A stretch of DNA of 64,000 bases from NCBI GenBank assembly GCA_902780635.1, contig CACZGH010000007.1, positions 62,001 to 126,000 on the forward strand, given 5' to 3'. This DNA comes from an uncultured Prevotellaceae bacterium (GTDB taxonomy: Bacteria; Bacteroidota; Bacteroidia; Bacteroidales; Bacteroidaceae). The number at the start of each line of letters is the position of its first letter. Position 1 is the first letter of the stretch. This document shows positions 44,366-52,277 of the stretch, piece after piece. Made by a program: the position numbers and the translations under genes. The notes below the pieces were generated by a model. That model did not search any database and was not told the DNA's origin. It worked only from the letters and a program-made list of their open reading frames with translations.

Positions 44366-45415
44366 ATGAAACCTGAGCATATACTGATCATACGTTTTTC
44401 GGCATTGGGCGATGCAGCCATGTTGGTGCCTGTGGTCTATTCATTGGCATCACAGTATCCTCATGTGCGTGTGACGGTGCTCAGCAGGGAGATGATGCGG
44501 CCCCTCTTTGACAACCTGGCTCCCAACGTGGGGTTTATGGAGGCTGACGTGAAGAAGGAGTACGCTGGGCTCCATGGTATGAATGTGCTCTACCGTCGGC
44601 TGAAGGCAAAACATTTCACCGCTGTGGCCGACATGCATGATGTGCTGCGGTCGCAATATCTGCGGATGAGATTTGCCATCGACCGTTTCAAGGTGGCACA
44701 CATCGACAAGCACCGGGCTGGCAAACGGCGCTTGGTGGCACGCAACAACAAGCGCTTTGTACAACAACCCACCTCTTTTCAGAATTATGCCGACGTACTA
44801 GCTGTGCTGGGCTATCCCATCAAACTGGAGTTTACCTCCATTTTCCCTCCTCAGGGAGGAGTGCTTCGCCTCTTACCCACATCGGTGAGTGAGAAGAAGT
44901 CGTTTCAGAAGTGGATCGGCATCGCACCTTTTGCCGCCCATGCTGGCAAGGTGTATCCTCCGGAAAAGATGGAGCAGGTGATCAGTCAGTTGGTCAGCAC
45001 CCATCCTAACGACCGTTTGTTCCTATTTGGGGCAGGGTTGAATGAGCGCAAGTATTTCAAGCAGTGGTGTGAGCATTATCCACGTGTGACACATGTGTCG
45101 GCTGTCCTGAAAAGCATGGCCGATGAACTGATACTGATGAGTCATCTTGACGTGATGGTGTCGATGGACAGTGCCAACATGCACTTAGCCTCATTGGTAC
45201 ATGTGCCAGTGGTAAGTATATGGGGTGCCACGCATCCCTATGCGGGCTTTATGGGTTGGGGCCAGAGCGATGACATGGCGGTGCAAGTGCAACTGCCCTG
45301 TCGGCCTTGCAGTGTTTTTGGCAACAAGGCTTGCTTTCGCGGCGACATGGCATGCATGAACCGTATCACACCAGAGATGATTATTAATAAGGTGGAAAAA
45401 GTGCTCGACAGATGA
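44366..45415 (+). CDS. Glycosyltransferase family 9 protein (heptosyltransferase-like)
   Basis: GT9 enzymes add heptose or related sugars to the inner core of lipopolysaccharide on the cytoplasmic face. The 349-residue protein has the N-terminal signature MKPEHILIIRFSALGDAAML, the central PQ-type loop, and the C-terminal donor-site region MVSMDSANMHLASLVHVPVV and SIWGATHP. Length is normal. DUF4254 precedes it and rubredoxin follows. The donor sugar cannot be read from sequence. Confidence 0.85.
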   Translation: MKPEHILIIRFSALGDAAMLVPVVYSLASQYPHVRVTVLSREMMRPLFDNLAPNVGFMEADVKKEYAGLHGMNVLYRRLKAKHFTAVADMHDVLRSQYLRMRFAIDRFKVAHIDKHRAGKRRLVARNNKRFVQQPTSFQNYADVLAVLGYPIKLEFTSIFPPQGGVLRLLPTSVSEKKSFQKWIGIAPFAAHAGKVYPPEKMEQVISQLVSTHPNDRLFLFGAGLNERKYFKQWCEHYPRVTHVSAVLKSMADELILMSHLDVMVSMDSANMHLASLVHVPVVSIWGATHPYAGFMGWGQSDDMAVQVQLPCRPCSVFGNKACFRGDMACMNRITPEMIINKVEKVLDR

Positions 45416-45454
45416 GACGATGATTTTTTTATTAACTCTAAAACCAAAAAGATT

Positions 45455-45613
45455 ATGAAGTACGTATGTGAGACTTGTGGGTATGTATACGACCCCGCCG
45501 TAGGCGACCCTGACAATGGCATTGAGCCAGGAACCGCTTTTGAAGATCTTCCAGAGGACTGGGTATGCCCCCTCTGCGGCGTAGGAAAAGAAGACTTCTC
45601 GCCGGAGGATTAA
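45455..45613 (+). CDS. Rubredoxin
   Basis: Rubredoxin is a small one-iron electron carrier. The 52-residue protein has both CxxC pairs, CETCGYVY at residues 5-12 and CPLCGVGK near residue 38, and ends FSPED. The length is the standard one. It supplies electrons to oxygen or peroxide reductases in anaerobes. It follows GT9 by 39 bp. A dispersed repeat begins 4 bp after the stop codon. Confidence 0.95.
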   Translation: MKYVCETCGYVYDPAVGDPDNGIEPGTAFEDLPEDWVCPLCGVGKEDFSPED

Positions 45614-45617
45614 TTTG

Positions 45618-45771
45618 AAGGAGTTCAGAAGTTCAGAAGTTCAGGAGTTCAGAAGTTCAGGAGTTGAGGAGTTCAGACATTACTACTGCCAATCATCTTC
45701 TTTGTTATAAAAGAAACGATAAGTCGGGTTGTATTGTCTGAACTCCTGTACTTCTCTACTCCTGAACTCCT
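45618..45771. repeat. Gene-less inverted-repeat unit of the GAACTCCT family
   Basis: The left block (45618-45678) has six AGGAGTTCAGA-like units and ends GTTCAGACATTACTAC. The right block (45736-45771) reads GTCTGAACTCC and further CTCCT units. They are in inverse orientation around 57 bp of other sequence (45679-45735). It looks like the four-helix-bundle cassette with its gene missing, in the manner of a small non-autonomous element. Confidence 0.65.
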
Positions 45772-45775
45772 TCTC

Positions 45776-46726
45776 TTACTCCACACATTTAAGGTTTTTC
45801 TCCAATTGGGCGACACTGCTGGCTCCTACGAGTACAGAAGTGACGCCTTTTTGGTCGAGTATCCAGCGTAGCGCCTTCTCCGCAAGCGTCTGTCCGCAGG
45901 CAGTTGCCTCGTCGTTGAGTTGGTTGAGATACTGGAGCAAGTCAGCTGTGAGCATAGACTCTTTGAGGAACTTGCCTTTCGACATACGGGAGTCATCGGG
46001 GATGCCATGGAGATATCTGTCGGTGAGCAGGCCTTGTGCGAGTGGCGAGAAGGAGATGAATCCAATGCCATGTTCGACACAATAGTCGAGGATGTGTTCA
46101 TCGATAGGCTCACGGTCGAGCATATTGAGTTTGCCTTGATAAATGAGCAGTGGCACATCACGGCTTCTGAGGTATTCATCAGCTGTCTTCAGTGCCTCCA
46201 AAGGCCAGCGAGAGATGCCCACATAGAGTGCCTTGCCACTGCGCACAATGTCGACCAGCGCCTGAAGAGTTTCCTCCAAGGGCGTGTTGGGGTCATAACG
46301 ATGACTGTAGAAGAGGTCGACATAGTCGAGGTTCATGCGGCGGAGGCTTTGGTCGAGACTGGCGATGAGATATTTGCGTGAGCCCCAGTTGCCGTAGGGT
46401 CCCTCCCACATATCGTATCCTGCTTTGGAGCTGATGAAGAGTTCGTCGCGGTAGCGCCCGAAATCTTCTTTCATCAGTTGTCCCATGGTTTCCTCTGCGG
46501 TGCCATATGGCGGGCCATAGTTGTTGGCCAGGTCGAAGTGAGTGATGCCATGGTCGAAGGCATAATGAGTGATGTCTCGGCTCCTTTGGTAGGGGTCAAC
46601 GGCTCCGAAGTTGTGCCAGAAGCCTAAGGATACTTTGGGCAGCAAGACGCCACTTTTGCCGCAACGGCGGTACATGATGTCCGACTTGTCGTAGCGTGTC
46701 GGCGACGCAGTGTAGATGGTTTTCAT
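45776..46726 (-). CDS. Aldo/keto reductase (YghZ/GAP-reductase-like)
   Basis: This NADPH-dependent oxidoreductase of the AKR superfamily reduces aldehydes. The 316-residue protein shows the tetrad D and Y in THFDLANNYGPPYG, K in FISSKAGYDMW and H in DLFYSHRYDPNTPLEE, and the C-terminal cofactor site VTSVLVGASSVAQLEKNLK. It is closest to the L-glyceraldehyde-3-phosphate reductase/Kv-beta subgroup by the GPPYG motif. The natural substrate is unknown. GAACTCCT repeats lie directly on both sides (45736-45771 and 46738-46773), so the gene may have its own history. Confidence 0.88.
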   Translation of the reverse strand: MKTIYTASPTRYDKSDIMYRRCGKSGVLLPKVSLGFWHNFGAVDPYQRSRDITHYAFDHGITHFDLANNYGPPYGTAEETMGQLMKEDFGRYRDELFISSKAGYDMWEGPYGNWGSRKYLIASLDQSLRRMNLDYVDLFYSHRYDPNTPLEETLQALVDIVRSGKALYVGISRWPLEALKTADEYLRSRDVPLLIYQGKLNMLDREPIDEHILDYCVEHGIGFISFSPLAQGLLTDRYLHGIPDDSRMSKGKFLKESMLTADLLQYLNQLNDEATACGQTLAEKALRWILDQKGVTSVLVGASSVAQLEKNLKCVE

Positions 46727-46737
46727 AAGGTTTTTTT

Positions 46738-46773
46738 AGGAGTTCAGGAGTTGAGGAGTACAGGAGTTCTGAC
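46738..46773. repeat. GAACTCCT-type repeat, single copy
   Basis: AGGAGTTCAGGAGTTGAGGA with further units, ending GTTCTGACAATAG. It is similar to 32665-32700 and stands between the aldo/keto reductase and ispG. Confidence 0.75.
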
Positions 46774-46786
46774 AATAGCACTCCTT

Positions 46787-48238
46787 TCAATCATGTTGAT
46801 CTTTTTCGATGAGTTGTAACAGACGTTGCACGGCTTCTTCCTCGGGTATGTTTTTTTCCACACACTCTTTGCCGCGATAGAGTGAAATTTTGCCACGTGC
46901 GGCACCTACATAGCCATAGTCAGCGTCGGCCATCTCGCCGGGGCCATTGACGATGCATCCCATGATGCCGATTTTCAGCCCTTTCATGCCTTTGGTAGCC
47001 TCTTTGATACGGGCGATGGTACCCTGCAAGTCATACAAGGTTCGTCCGCAGCCCGGACAGGAGATGTATTCCGTCTTGGTAAACTTGATACGTGCAGCTT
47101 GAAGAATGGCGTCGGCCACCTCCACAAGCTGCGTTGGTGAAAGGAGTGAGGAAGATTTCCCTTCAGAGAGTATCAGTTTCGTACAGCGCCGGTCGATAAG
47201 AAAGCGACTGGCAGTCATCGCTGCCCGTATCTGGAAGTCTTCCAGCCCTTCAGCGTTGATATGGATACACAGTGTGTCACCATCCTTGATAAAGGCATAT
47301 TCCTCACGATTGCATGCCAGCGGGGTGATGTCCTCACCCGATTCGGCCATGTCCTGCAACTTTCTACATTTCTCGATGGAGTCAACGATTCTGCGTGCGA
47401 CAGGTATCTCACATTCTGGTTCTTCGCTCAGCGAGACCCGGATGGTGTCGCCGATGCCCTCTGTCAGCAATGCTCCGATGCCCACGGCACTTTTGATGCG
47501 TCCATCCTCGCCCTCACCAGCCTCAGTGACGCCCAGATGGAGCGGAAAGTGCATATCTTCACGATCCATAGCCTTGACAAGCAGTCGCATCGATTGTACC
47601 ATGACGACTGTATTGGAAGCCTTGATGGAGATGACCACATCATGAAACTGTTCCCGCTGGCAGATGCGCAGAAACTCCATGCAACTCTCTACGATGCCCT
47701 CAGGCGTGTCGCCATAGCGTGACATGATGCGGTCGGAGAGCGACCCGTGGTTGACACCGATGCGGATGGCAGTATGATGCTCACGGCATATTTGCAAGAA
47801 TGGGAGCAACGTCTGTTCTATCTTTTTCAGTTCGAGGGCGTACTCCTCGTCGTTGTATTCAATTTTTTTAAACGTTCGTGCCGGATCAGTGTAGTTGCCG
47901 GGGTTGATACGCACTTTCTCACAGTAGCGTGCTGCCACCTCGGCCACACGAGGGTTGAAATGCACATCGGCCACGAGAGGTGTGGTATAGCCCGCTGCCC
48001 TGAGACCGTCACGGATGTGCCTCATGTTCTCCGCCTCTCGCACTCCTTGGGTGGTGAAGCGTACATACTCGCCACCGGCGTCGATAATGCGACGGGCCTG
48101 TGCCACGCAGCCCTCCGTGTCGTTGGTAGACACAGTGGCCATGGACTGGATGCGGATGGGGTGGCCGGCGCCCATAGGTGTATGGCCCACCATGACCTCG
48201 GTAGAGATGCGGCGGTGATAGTTGGAATGGTTTGTCAT
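46787..48238 (-). CDS. ispG: 4-hydroxy-3-methylbut-2-enyl diphosphate synthase with a shortened insert
   Basis: IspG (GcpE) is a 4Fe-4S enzyme of the non-mevalonate isoprenoid pathway. The 483-residue protein starts with the TIM-barrel domain (HPIRIQSMATVSTNDTEGCV, RINPGNY, GVNHGSLSDRI, VTEAGEGEDG). The C-terminal Fe-S domain has its cysteines in ISCPGCGRTLYD and MGCIVNGPGE. Escherichia coli IspG has about 370 residues and many Bacteroidetes or plant enzymes 600 or more with an extra barrel; here an insert of only about 100 residues lies between the domains. It is third after PAP2 and purE in the rpoN unit, 21 bp after purE. Confidence 0.93.
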   Translation of the reverse strand: MTNHSNYHRRISTEVMVGHTPMGAGHPIRIQSMATVSTNDTEGCVAQARRIIDAGGEYVRFTTQGVREAENMRHIRDGLRAAGYTTPLVADVHFNPRVAEVAARYCEKVRINPGNYTDPARTFKKIEYNDEEYALELKKIEQTLLPFLQICREHHTAIRIGVNHGSLSDRIMSRYGDTPEGIVESCMEFLRICQREQFHDVVISIKASNTVVMVQSMRLLVKAMDREDMHFPLHLGVTEAGEGEDGRIKSAVGIGALLTEGIGDTIRVSLSEEPECEIPVARRIVDSIEKCRKLQDMAESGEDITPLACNREEYAFIKDGDTLCIHINAEGLEDFQIRAAMTASRFLIDRRCTKLILSEGKSSSLLSPTQLVEVADAILQAARIKFTKTEYISCPGCGRTLYDLQGTIARIKEATKGMKGLKIGIMGCIVNGPGEMADADYGYVGAARGKISLYRGKECVEKNIPEEEAVQRLLQLIEKDQHD

Positions 48239-48259
48239 GGGCTGAATAGGTGTGTTCTG

Positions 48260-48769
48260 TTAATTGGTCTTGAATCGATAGTCCTTGAGGGTGGCCAACT
48301 CGGCATTGGCTTTCTCTATCTTGGCACCCAGGGCCGACTTATAGTTCTCCACCCGTGCAGCGATCCCTTCATCAGAGAGTGCGAGCATCTCGGTGGCAAG
48401 GATGGCGGCATTCATGGCGCCGTTGACCCCCACAGTGGCCACGGGAATGCCCGGCGGCATCTGTATGATGCTGAGCATGGCGTCGAGGCCATCGAGCATA
48501 CCTTTGATGGGCACACCGATGACAGGCAGTGTGGTGGAGGCGGCAATGACTCCTGGCAGTGCTGCGGCCATACCGGCTCCTGCGATGATGACTCTGACGC
48601 CCCTTGAGCGTGCTGTTTTGGCAAAATGCTCCACGGCATCGGGTGTGCGGTGTGCTGAGAGTGCGAGCACCTCAAAGGGTATTTCCATTTCATCGAGAAA
48701 TTTCATGGCTTTCTCCATGACGGGCAGGTCGCTGGTGCTGCCCATAATGATGCTTACTAAAGGTGTCAT
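48260..48769 (-). CDS. purE: N5-carboxyaminoimidazole ribonucleotide mutase
   Basis: PurE converts N5-CAIR to CAIR in purine synthesis. The 169-residue protein has the class I signature MGSTSDLPVMEKAMKFLDEM, SAHRTPDAV with the catalytic histidine, and GAGMAAALPGVIAASTTLPV. Length is normal. purK is not adjacent. It stands in a row with rpoN, PAP2 and ispG. Confidence 0.95.
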   Translation of the reverse strand: MTPLVSIIMGSTSDLPVMEKAMKFLDEMEIPFEVLALSAHRTPDAVEHFAKTARSRGVRVIIAGAGMAAALPGVIAASTTLPVIGVPIKGMLDGLDAMLSIIQMPPGIPVATVGVNGAMNAAILATEMLALSDEGIAARVENYKSALGAKIEKANAELATLKDYRFKTN

Positions 48770-48794
48770 AAATCTTATATTTTCTTATTAATGT

Positions 48795-49412
48795 TTATAG
48801 GAAAAGTACGGCAATGAAGGCGCATGCCAAACCCACAAGGTATCCTGTCACTACCTGCGAGAGGGTGTGCTGTTTGAGGATAACGCGGCTGGTGCCTACG
48901 AGCCCCGCGAGCAAGAGGATGAGGCAGATCCACCAGGTGGGGTTGAAGTTGAAGATCTCGGCAAAGGCCATGACGGCTCCTGTCACGCCTCCGATGGCTG
49001 CTGAATGGGTGGAGATTTTCCACCAGAGATTGATGATGGCGCAGGTGAGCTGTATCATCAGCGAGGCCACGACGATGCTCCCTACAAAATGCGGCGTGTG
49101 GAAATAGCTCAGCAAGTAGAAGCAGCAGAAATAGCAAAGGATGGAGATGACATAAGGTATCATGCGTCGCTCCTTGGTGCTTTTCTCAGTGTCTCCCCAT
49201 CCCTGATATTTATGGTAGGTACGTATGAGCATCGTGGGGAGGAAGATGGTGAACGCATAGACCAATATGAGAGTGAACAGTTTGTTCTGCCACGGCAGGA
49301 AGCTGAGATAGCTGAAAAGGTAGAGTGCTATCAGTCCGATGACGGGCAGATAAAAAGGTGCAAACAGCATGCTCATCATGCGTGCCGCCAATGTGATGTT
49401 TTTTTCTCTCAT
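48795..49412 (-). CDS. PAP2-superfamily membrane phosphatase
   Basis: PAP2 enzymes remove phosphate from lipid phosphates or undecaprenyl diphosphate. The 205-residue protein has five to six transmembrane helices. Divergent phosphatase motifs are visible: KERR in STKERRMIPYV, a THSAAIGG in the second motif where PSGH is usual, and SRVILKQHTLSQ in the third, with H in place but Gln where Asp is common. The fold is probable, activity less certain. It overlaps the rpoN stop by 4 bp (ATGA), so coupling is likely. Confidence 0.75.
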   Translation of the reverse strand: MREKNITLAARMMSMLFAPFYLPVIGLIALYLFSYLSFLPWQNKLFTLILVYAFTIFLPTMLIRTYHKYQGWGDTEKSTKERRMIPYVISILCYFCCFYLLSYFHTPHFVGSIVVASLMIQLTCAIINLWWKISTHSAAIGGVTGAVMAFAEIFNFNPTWWICLILLLAGLVGTSRVILKQHTLSQVVTGYLVGLACAFIAVLFL

Positions 49413-50827
49413 TCTCTTCTGAGGCTTGCTTTGGGTATGTTCATTTGTTCACGATACTTCACGATGGTGCGCCGGGCAATGGGGAATCCTTTCTTTTTCA
49501 TCTCCTCCTCCAGTCGGATGTCGGTCAAGGGGTGTCGCTTGTCCTCATGCTCGATGATCTCTTTGAGCGCGAGCTTGATTTTCCGGGTGGCCATCTCTTC
49601 ACCGTCTTTCTCATATTTGGCGCTGAAGAAGAAGCGCAGTGTGAGGATGCCCCATCGTGTCTGTGCGTATTTCTCGTTGGTGACCCTCGAAACGGTGGAA
49701 ATGTCGAGTCCGGTGTCACGGGCGATGTCTTCCAGTTTCATGGGTTGCAGGTCAGCTTCATCACCATCCTGGAAAAACTTATACTGTCGACGGATAATGG
49801 CTTTCATGATTTTCTCCAGCGTGACTTGCCGCTGGTGAAGGGCGTCGATGAGACTTTTGGCACTCTCTATGTCTTTCTTGAGGATGGGAAGAGCCTCTTT
49901 GTCACGTTTGGAGAGTGCGGACGTGTTGTTGAGGAGTTCGGTGTAGGCCTCAGACACGACCAGTTCAGGCAGGTCGCCCTTGTTGAGTGAGAGGATCACT
50001 TGTCCGTCGAAGGTGGTCTTGACGATGAAGTCAGGGGTAATCTGATGGATATTGAAGCCCTGCACCTCACCCAGCGATGAGCCAGGTTTGGGATTGAGTC
50101 TTCGGATTTCGTTTCTGACCGTTTCTTTCTGCTCGTCGGTAAGCCGGAAGAGGGCCTGCAGTTTGCGCCAGTGGTTTTTCAGCAGGTCATCGAAATAATT
50201 CTCAATGATCTGACGCACGATGTCGGTGCTCCAGGTGGGCTTTTTCCTTTTGATTTGCAGCAACAGACATTGTTGCAGGTCTTGCGCCCCCACCCCAGCG
50301 GGGTCAAACTGCTGCAACACGCTGAGCACTTGTCTGATTTCCTCGTCGGTAGTGTCGATGTTATGATAGATGGCCAGTTCGTCGTTAATGGTGCTGAGGT
50401 CTTTTCTCAACAGCCCGTCAGTGTCGAGTGAGCCGATGAGGTAGTTCATGATAAACTGCTGTTTTTCATCCAGTTCTTGCTCCCCCATTTGCTCTTTTAG
50501 CTGGTCGTAAAACGACACGGTGTCGCCATAGGTCATCTCGCCGGAGGTACGCGGCATCTGTACGGGTATCTCCTCGCCACCCATATCTTGCATCATATCA
50601 GGTTGTTCTGATGGTGATGCCTCTGGCCTGAAGTCATCGTTCATTTCATCGCTTTCGTCTTTGGCTTTTGACTCCAGGGCCGGGTTTTCCAGTTCTTTCT
50701 TCTCAATGAAATCCCTCAGTTGGTCGATAGGTTTCTCTATGACCTGACCCAGTAGCAGTTGCTGTGGTGTGAGCCTTTGGCGGGCCTTTTGTTGCTGTCT
50801 TTCTGTCTGGGATTGTTGATTTGCCAT
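49409..50827 (-). CDS. rpoN: RNA polymerase sigma-54 factor
   Basis: Sigma-54 directs transcription that needs AAA+ activators. The 472-residue protein has the Gln-rich region I (MANQQSQTERQQQKARQRLT), an acidic linker, the core-binding domain (about 100-260), the helix-turn-helix region (MKLEDIARDTGLDISTVSRV) and the RpoN box ARRTIVKYREQ near the end. I prefer the ATG at 50825-50827 by comparison with the family; an upstream ATG at 50872 is also possible. The ATG that would give a longer protein at 50911 lies in the promoter. No bEBP gene is seen in the window. Confidence 0.92.
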   Translation of the reverse strand: MANQQSQTERQQQKARQRLTPQQLLLGQVIEKPIDQLRDFIEKKELENPALESKAKDESDEMNDDFRPEASPSEQPDMMQDMGGEEIPVQMPRTSGEMTYGDTVSFYDQLKEQMGEQELDEKQQFIMNYLIGSLDTDGLLRKDLSTINDELAIYHNIDTTDEEIRQVLSVLQQFDPAGVGAQDLQQCLLLQIKRKKPTWSTDIVRQIIENYFDDLLKNHWRKLQALFRLTDEQKETVRNEIRRLNPKPGSSLGEVQGFNIHQITPDFIVKTTFDGQVILSLNKGDLPELVVSEAYTELLNNTSALSKRDKEALPILKKDIESAKSLIDALHQRQVTLEKIMKAIIRRQYKFFQDGDEADLQPMKLEDIARDTGLDISTVSRVTNEKYAQTRWGILTLRFFFSAKYEKDGEEMATRKIKLALKEIIEHEDKRHPLTDIRLEEEMKKKGFPIARRTIVKYREQMNIPKASLRRE

Positions 50828-50908
50828 GGACTGAGCGTTTTTTGGATTGTCTTTTCTGTTCGTGGCCGTCATCTGTGTGAGGGAAGTGATGCGGCCGTCA
50901 ATTCTCTG

Positions 50909-50950
50909 CAAACATACAAAAATAATGTGAACCCACCAAATAATGTGAAC
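50909..50950 (-). promoter_or_regulatory. rpoN promoter with a direct repeat
   Basis: TTTG (50937-50940), 20 bp, TATGTTTG (50909-50916) on the minus strand: full consensus. The plus-strand 12-mer AATAATGTGAAC occurs twice, at 50921-50932 and 50939-50950, and covers the spacer and -33 region. Two protein-binding sites 18 bp apart are possible. Confidence 0.7.
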
Positions 50951-50959
50951 TTAGTTTTT

Positions 50960-52042
50960 TCACTCGAATGAATCTTTTTGCTGTGGAACAATCTGTGGCA
51001 TTTCCGGCAGTGCCTCAGCAGAAAGGGCGACACAGATGGTTTTCGCCCTGAAGTAGTTCACAGAGAGCAACATCAATCCGCCGTAGGGATTGTAGGCACC
51101 CCATGAGTTTTTGCAGATAAAATAGCGCATACCCTGGTGGTCGTGTGCCAGACCAATAATCTCCATGCAGTGGTCGTCGGTGGTCTCATAGAGATCAAAA
51201 GCTTTCTGACGGTCAGCCTGTGTCACTTGCCGACTCTCGTCAGCCATGCGTGCGGTGCCTTCACTAGCAAGGAAGAGCGGCTCGCTGATGTCGCCCTCCC
51301 AGCAAACGGGGTGTCCTGTGCGCAATGCTCTGATGACATAACGTGTGAGCGAGTCGATCGGCACGTTGAGAAACTCATCTTGATAATGGTTGTCGGGCAC
51401 TTCCAGTGCTATTGGTTGTCCGAAAGGATGGTGTGTGAAACTGGTGAGCATCACATACTCGTTTTTGCCCACTACACTATGGGCAAACTCCAGCGGCGTG
51501 TATTGACATCCCAACATAAACACCCATAATGGCAGAGGCGCTATCTCATCGTCGAGCAGCAAATCTGCTTCTTTGCTTAATGACACCAGCCCTCGGCGCT
51601 GTATGCGGTGCTGGTCGGCCATACGCTGCAATTTTCGCAGGATGATGTGATAATCTGTCTTTTCTGGCGACCGGTAAGAATTGTGGGGCATGGCCCCGTT
51701 TCTGTTGAGCAGTCGCAGCGTCATGGGTATCATGCCCCTCATGCTGATCTTTTCTTGCCCGACAAAGCCATATCGTTGCATCGCTTGCTCTTTGAGATAC
51801 ATCCGTGCTAAATAGTCGACAGACAGTTCCAGTGAGTCGCCTGCCATGATGTGTTCGGTCTCGATAGTGGCGAGCATGGCATAGATCCAACACAGGTTGT
51901 TGTTGCCCTGCTGCTTGACGGGGGTGGTCTTCAGTAAGACATCTGTGTGAAACTGTTCGGGCGATCTGACTTCTTCTTTCCCACTCTTTCCACAGGATAA
52001 GAGGAGAGCGATGAAAATAAGTATGATGGAACTGTTGCGCAT
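50960..52042 (-). CDS. Lipoprotein papain-like cysteine peptidase (C1 family)
   Basis: The 360-residue protein begins with a lipoprotein signal (MRNSSIILIFIALLLSC, C17 the lipidated residue). It then has a papain-like domain: oxyanion Q45 and nucleophile C51 in VKQQGNNNLCWIYAM, a histidine in TTDDHCMEIIGLAHD and an asparagine in FICKNSWGAYNPYGG. The Q-C spacing of six residues is that of papain. It resembles C1B/bleomycin-hydrolase-type peptidases, and length between Cys and His is long. It should act in the envelope; the substrate is unknown. The start at 52042 is chosen because a predicted TSS lies near 52055. Confidence 0.82.
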   Translation of the reverse strand: MRNSSIILIFIALLLSCGKSGKEEVRSPEQFHTDVLLKTTPVKQQGNNNLCWIYAMLATIETEHIMAGDSLELSVDYLARMYLKEQAMQRYGFVGQEKISMRGMIPMTLRLLNRNGAMPHNSYRSPEKTDYHIILRKLQRMADQHRIQRRGLVSLSKEADLLLDDEIAPLPLWVFMLGCQYTPLEFAHSVVGKNEYVMLTSFTHHPFGQPIALEVPDNHYQDEFLNVPIDSLTRYVIRALRTGHPVCWEGDISEPLFLASEGTARMADESRQVTQADRQKAFDLYETTDDHCMEIIGLAHDHQGMRYFICKNSWGAYNPYGGLMLLSVNYFRAKTICVALSAEALPEMPQIVPQQKDSFE

Positions 52043-52061
52043 TTTTTTGTATTGAAACATG

Positions 52062-52069
52062 CAAAATTA
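52062..52069 (-). promoter_or_regulatory. Possible -7 element of the cysteine peptidase gene
   Basis: TAATTTTG on the minus strand, 19 bp before the chosen ATG. The -33 element is unclear. Confidence 0.45.
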
Positions 52070-52113
52070 GACAAAAATTCTGATTTTTTGCCTGATTTTG
52101 CCAACAAGTTGAT

Positions 52114-52270
52114 GAAGTTACTCTGTCTCGGGATAAAAAATGAATAAATTCATTTTATTCTCCGCTCGACTTTTCGTATAACTTTGCTGATAAATCAGCG
52201 AAGTTACTCTGTCTCGGGATAAAAAATGAATAAATTCATTTTATTCTCCGCTCGACTTTTCGTAACTTTG
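52114..52270 (+). repeat. Tandem 86-bp duplication carrying two promoters
   Basis: The 65 bp from 52114 to 52178 recur exactly at 52200-52264. After these, copy 1 has TATAACTTTGC and copy 2 TAACTTTGC. Each copy holds AAAATGAAT-AA-ATTCATTTT, a 9-bp stem, and a TAACTTTG -7 element (52179-52186 and 52263-52270). GCTGAT-AA-ATCAGC (52186-52199) joins the copies. The rest of the gap between the peptidase and the U32 gene is AT-rich without a gene. Confidence 0.85.
52263..52270 (+). promoter_or_regulatory. Proximal promoter of the U32 peptidase, predicted leaderless
   Basis: TAACTTTG matches TAnnTTTG, and its last base is 7 bp before the ATG at 52278. In Bacteroidetes transcripts start about 5-8 bp after this box, so the mRNA would begin at or beside the start codon. 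The distal copy at 52179-52186 would give a leader of about 85-90 nt. The -33 region is only T-rich. Confidence 0.6.
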
Positions 52271-52277
52271 CACCGTG

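Noticed and set aside
47747-48607. Plus-strand frame of 286 codons opposite ispG and purE
   Set aside because: It crosses two strongly recognised minus-strand genes and is Gly/His-rich without any motif.
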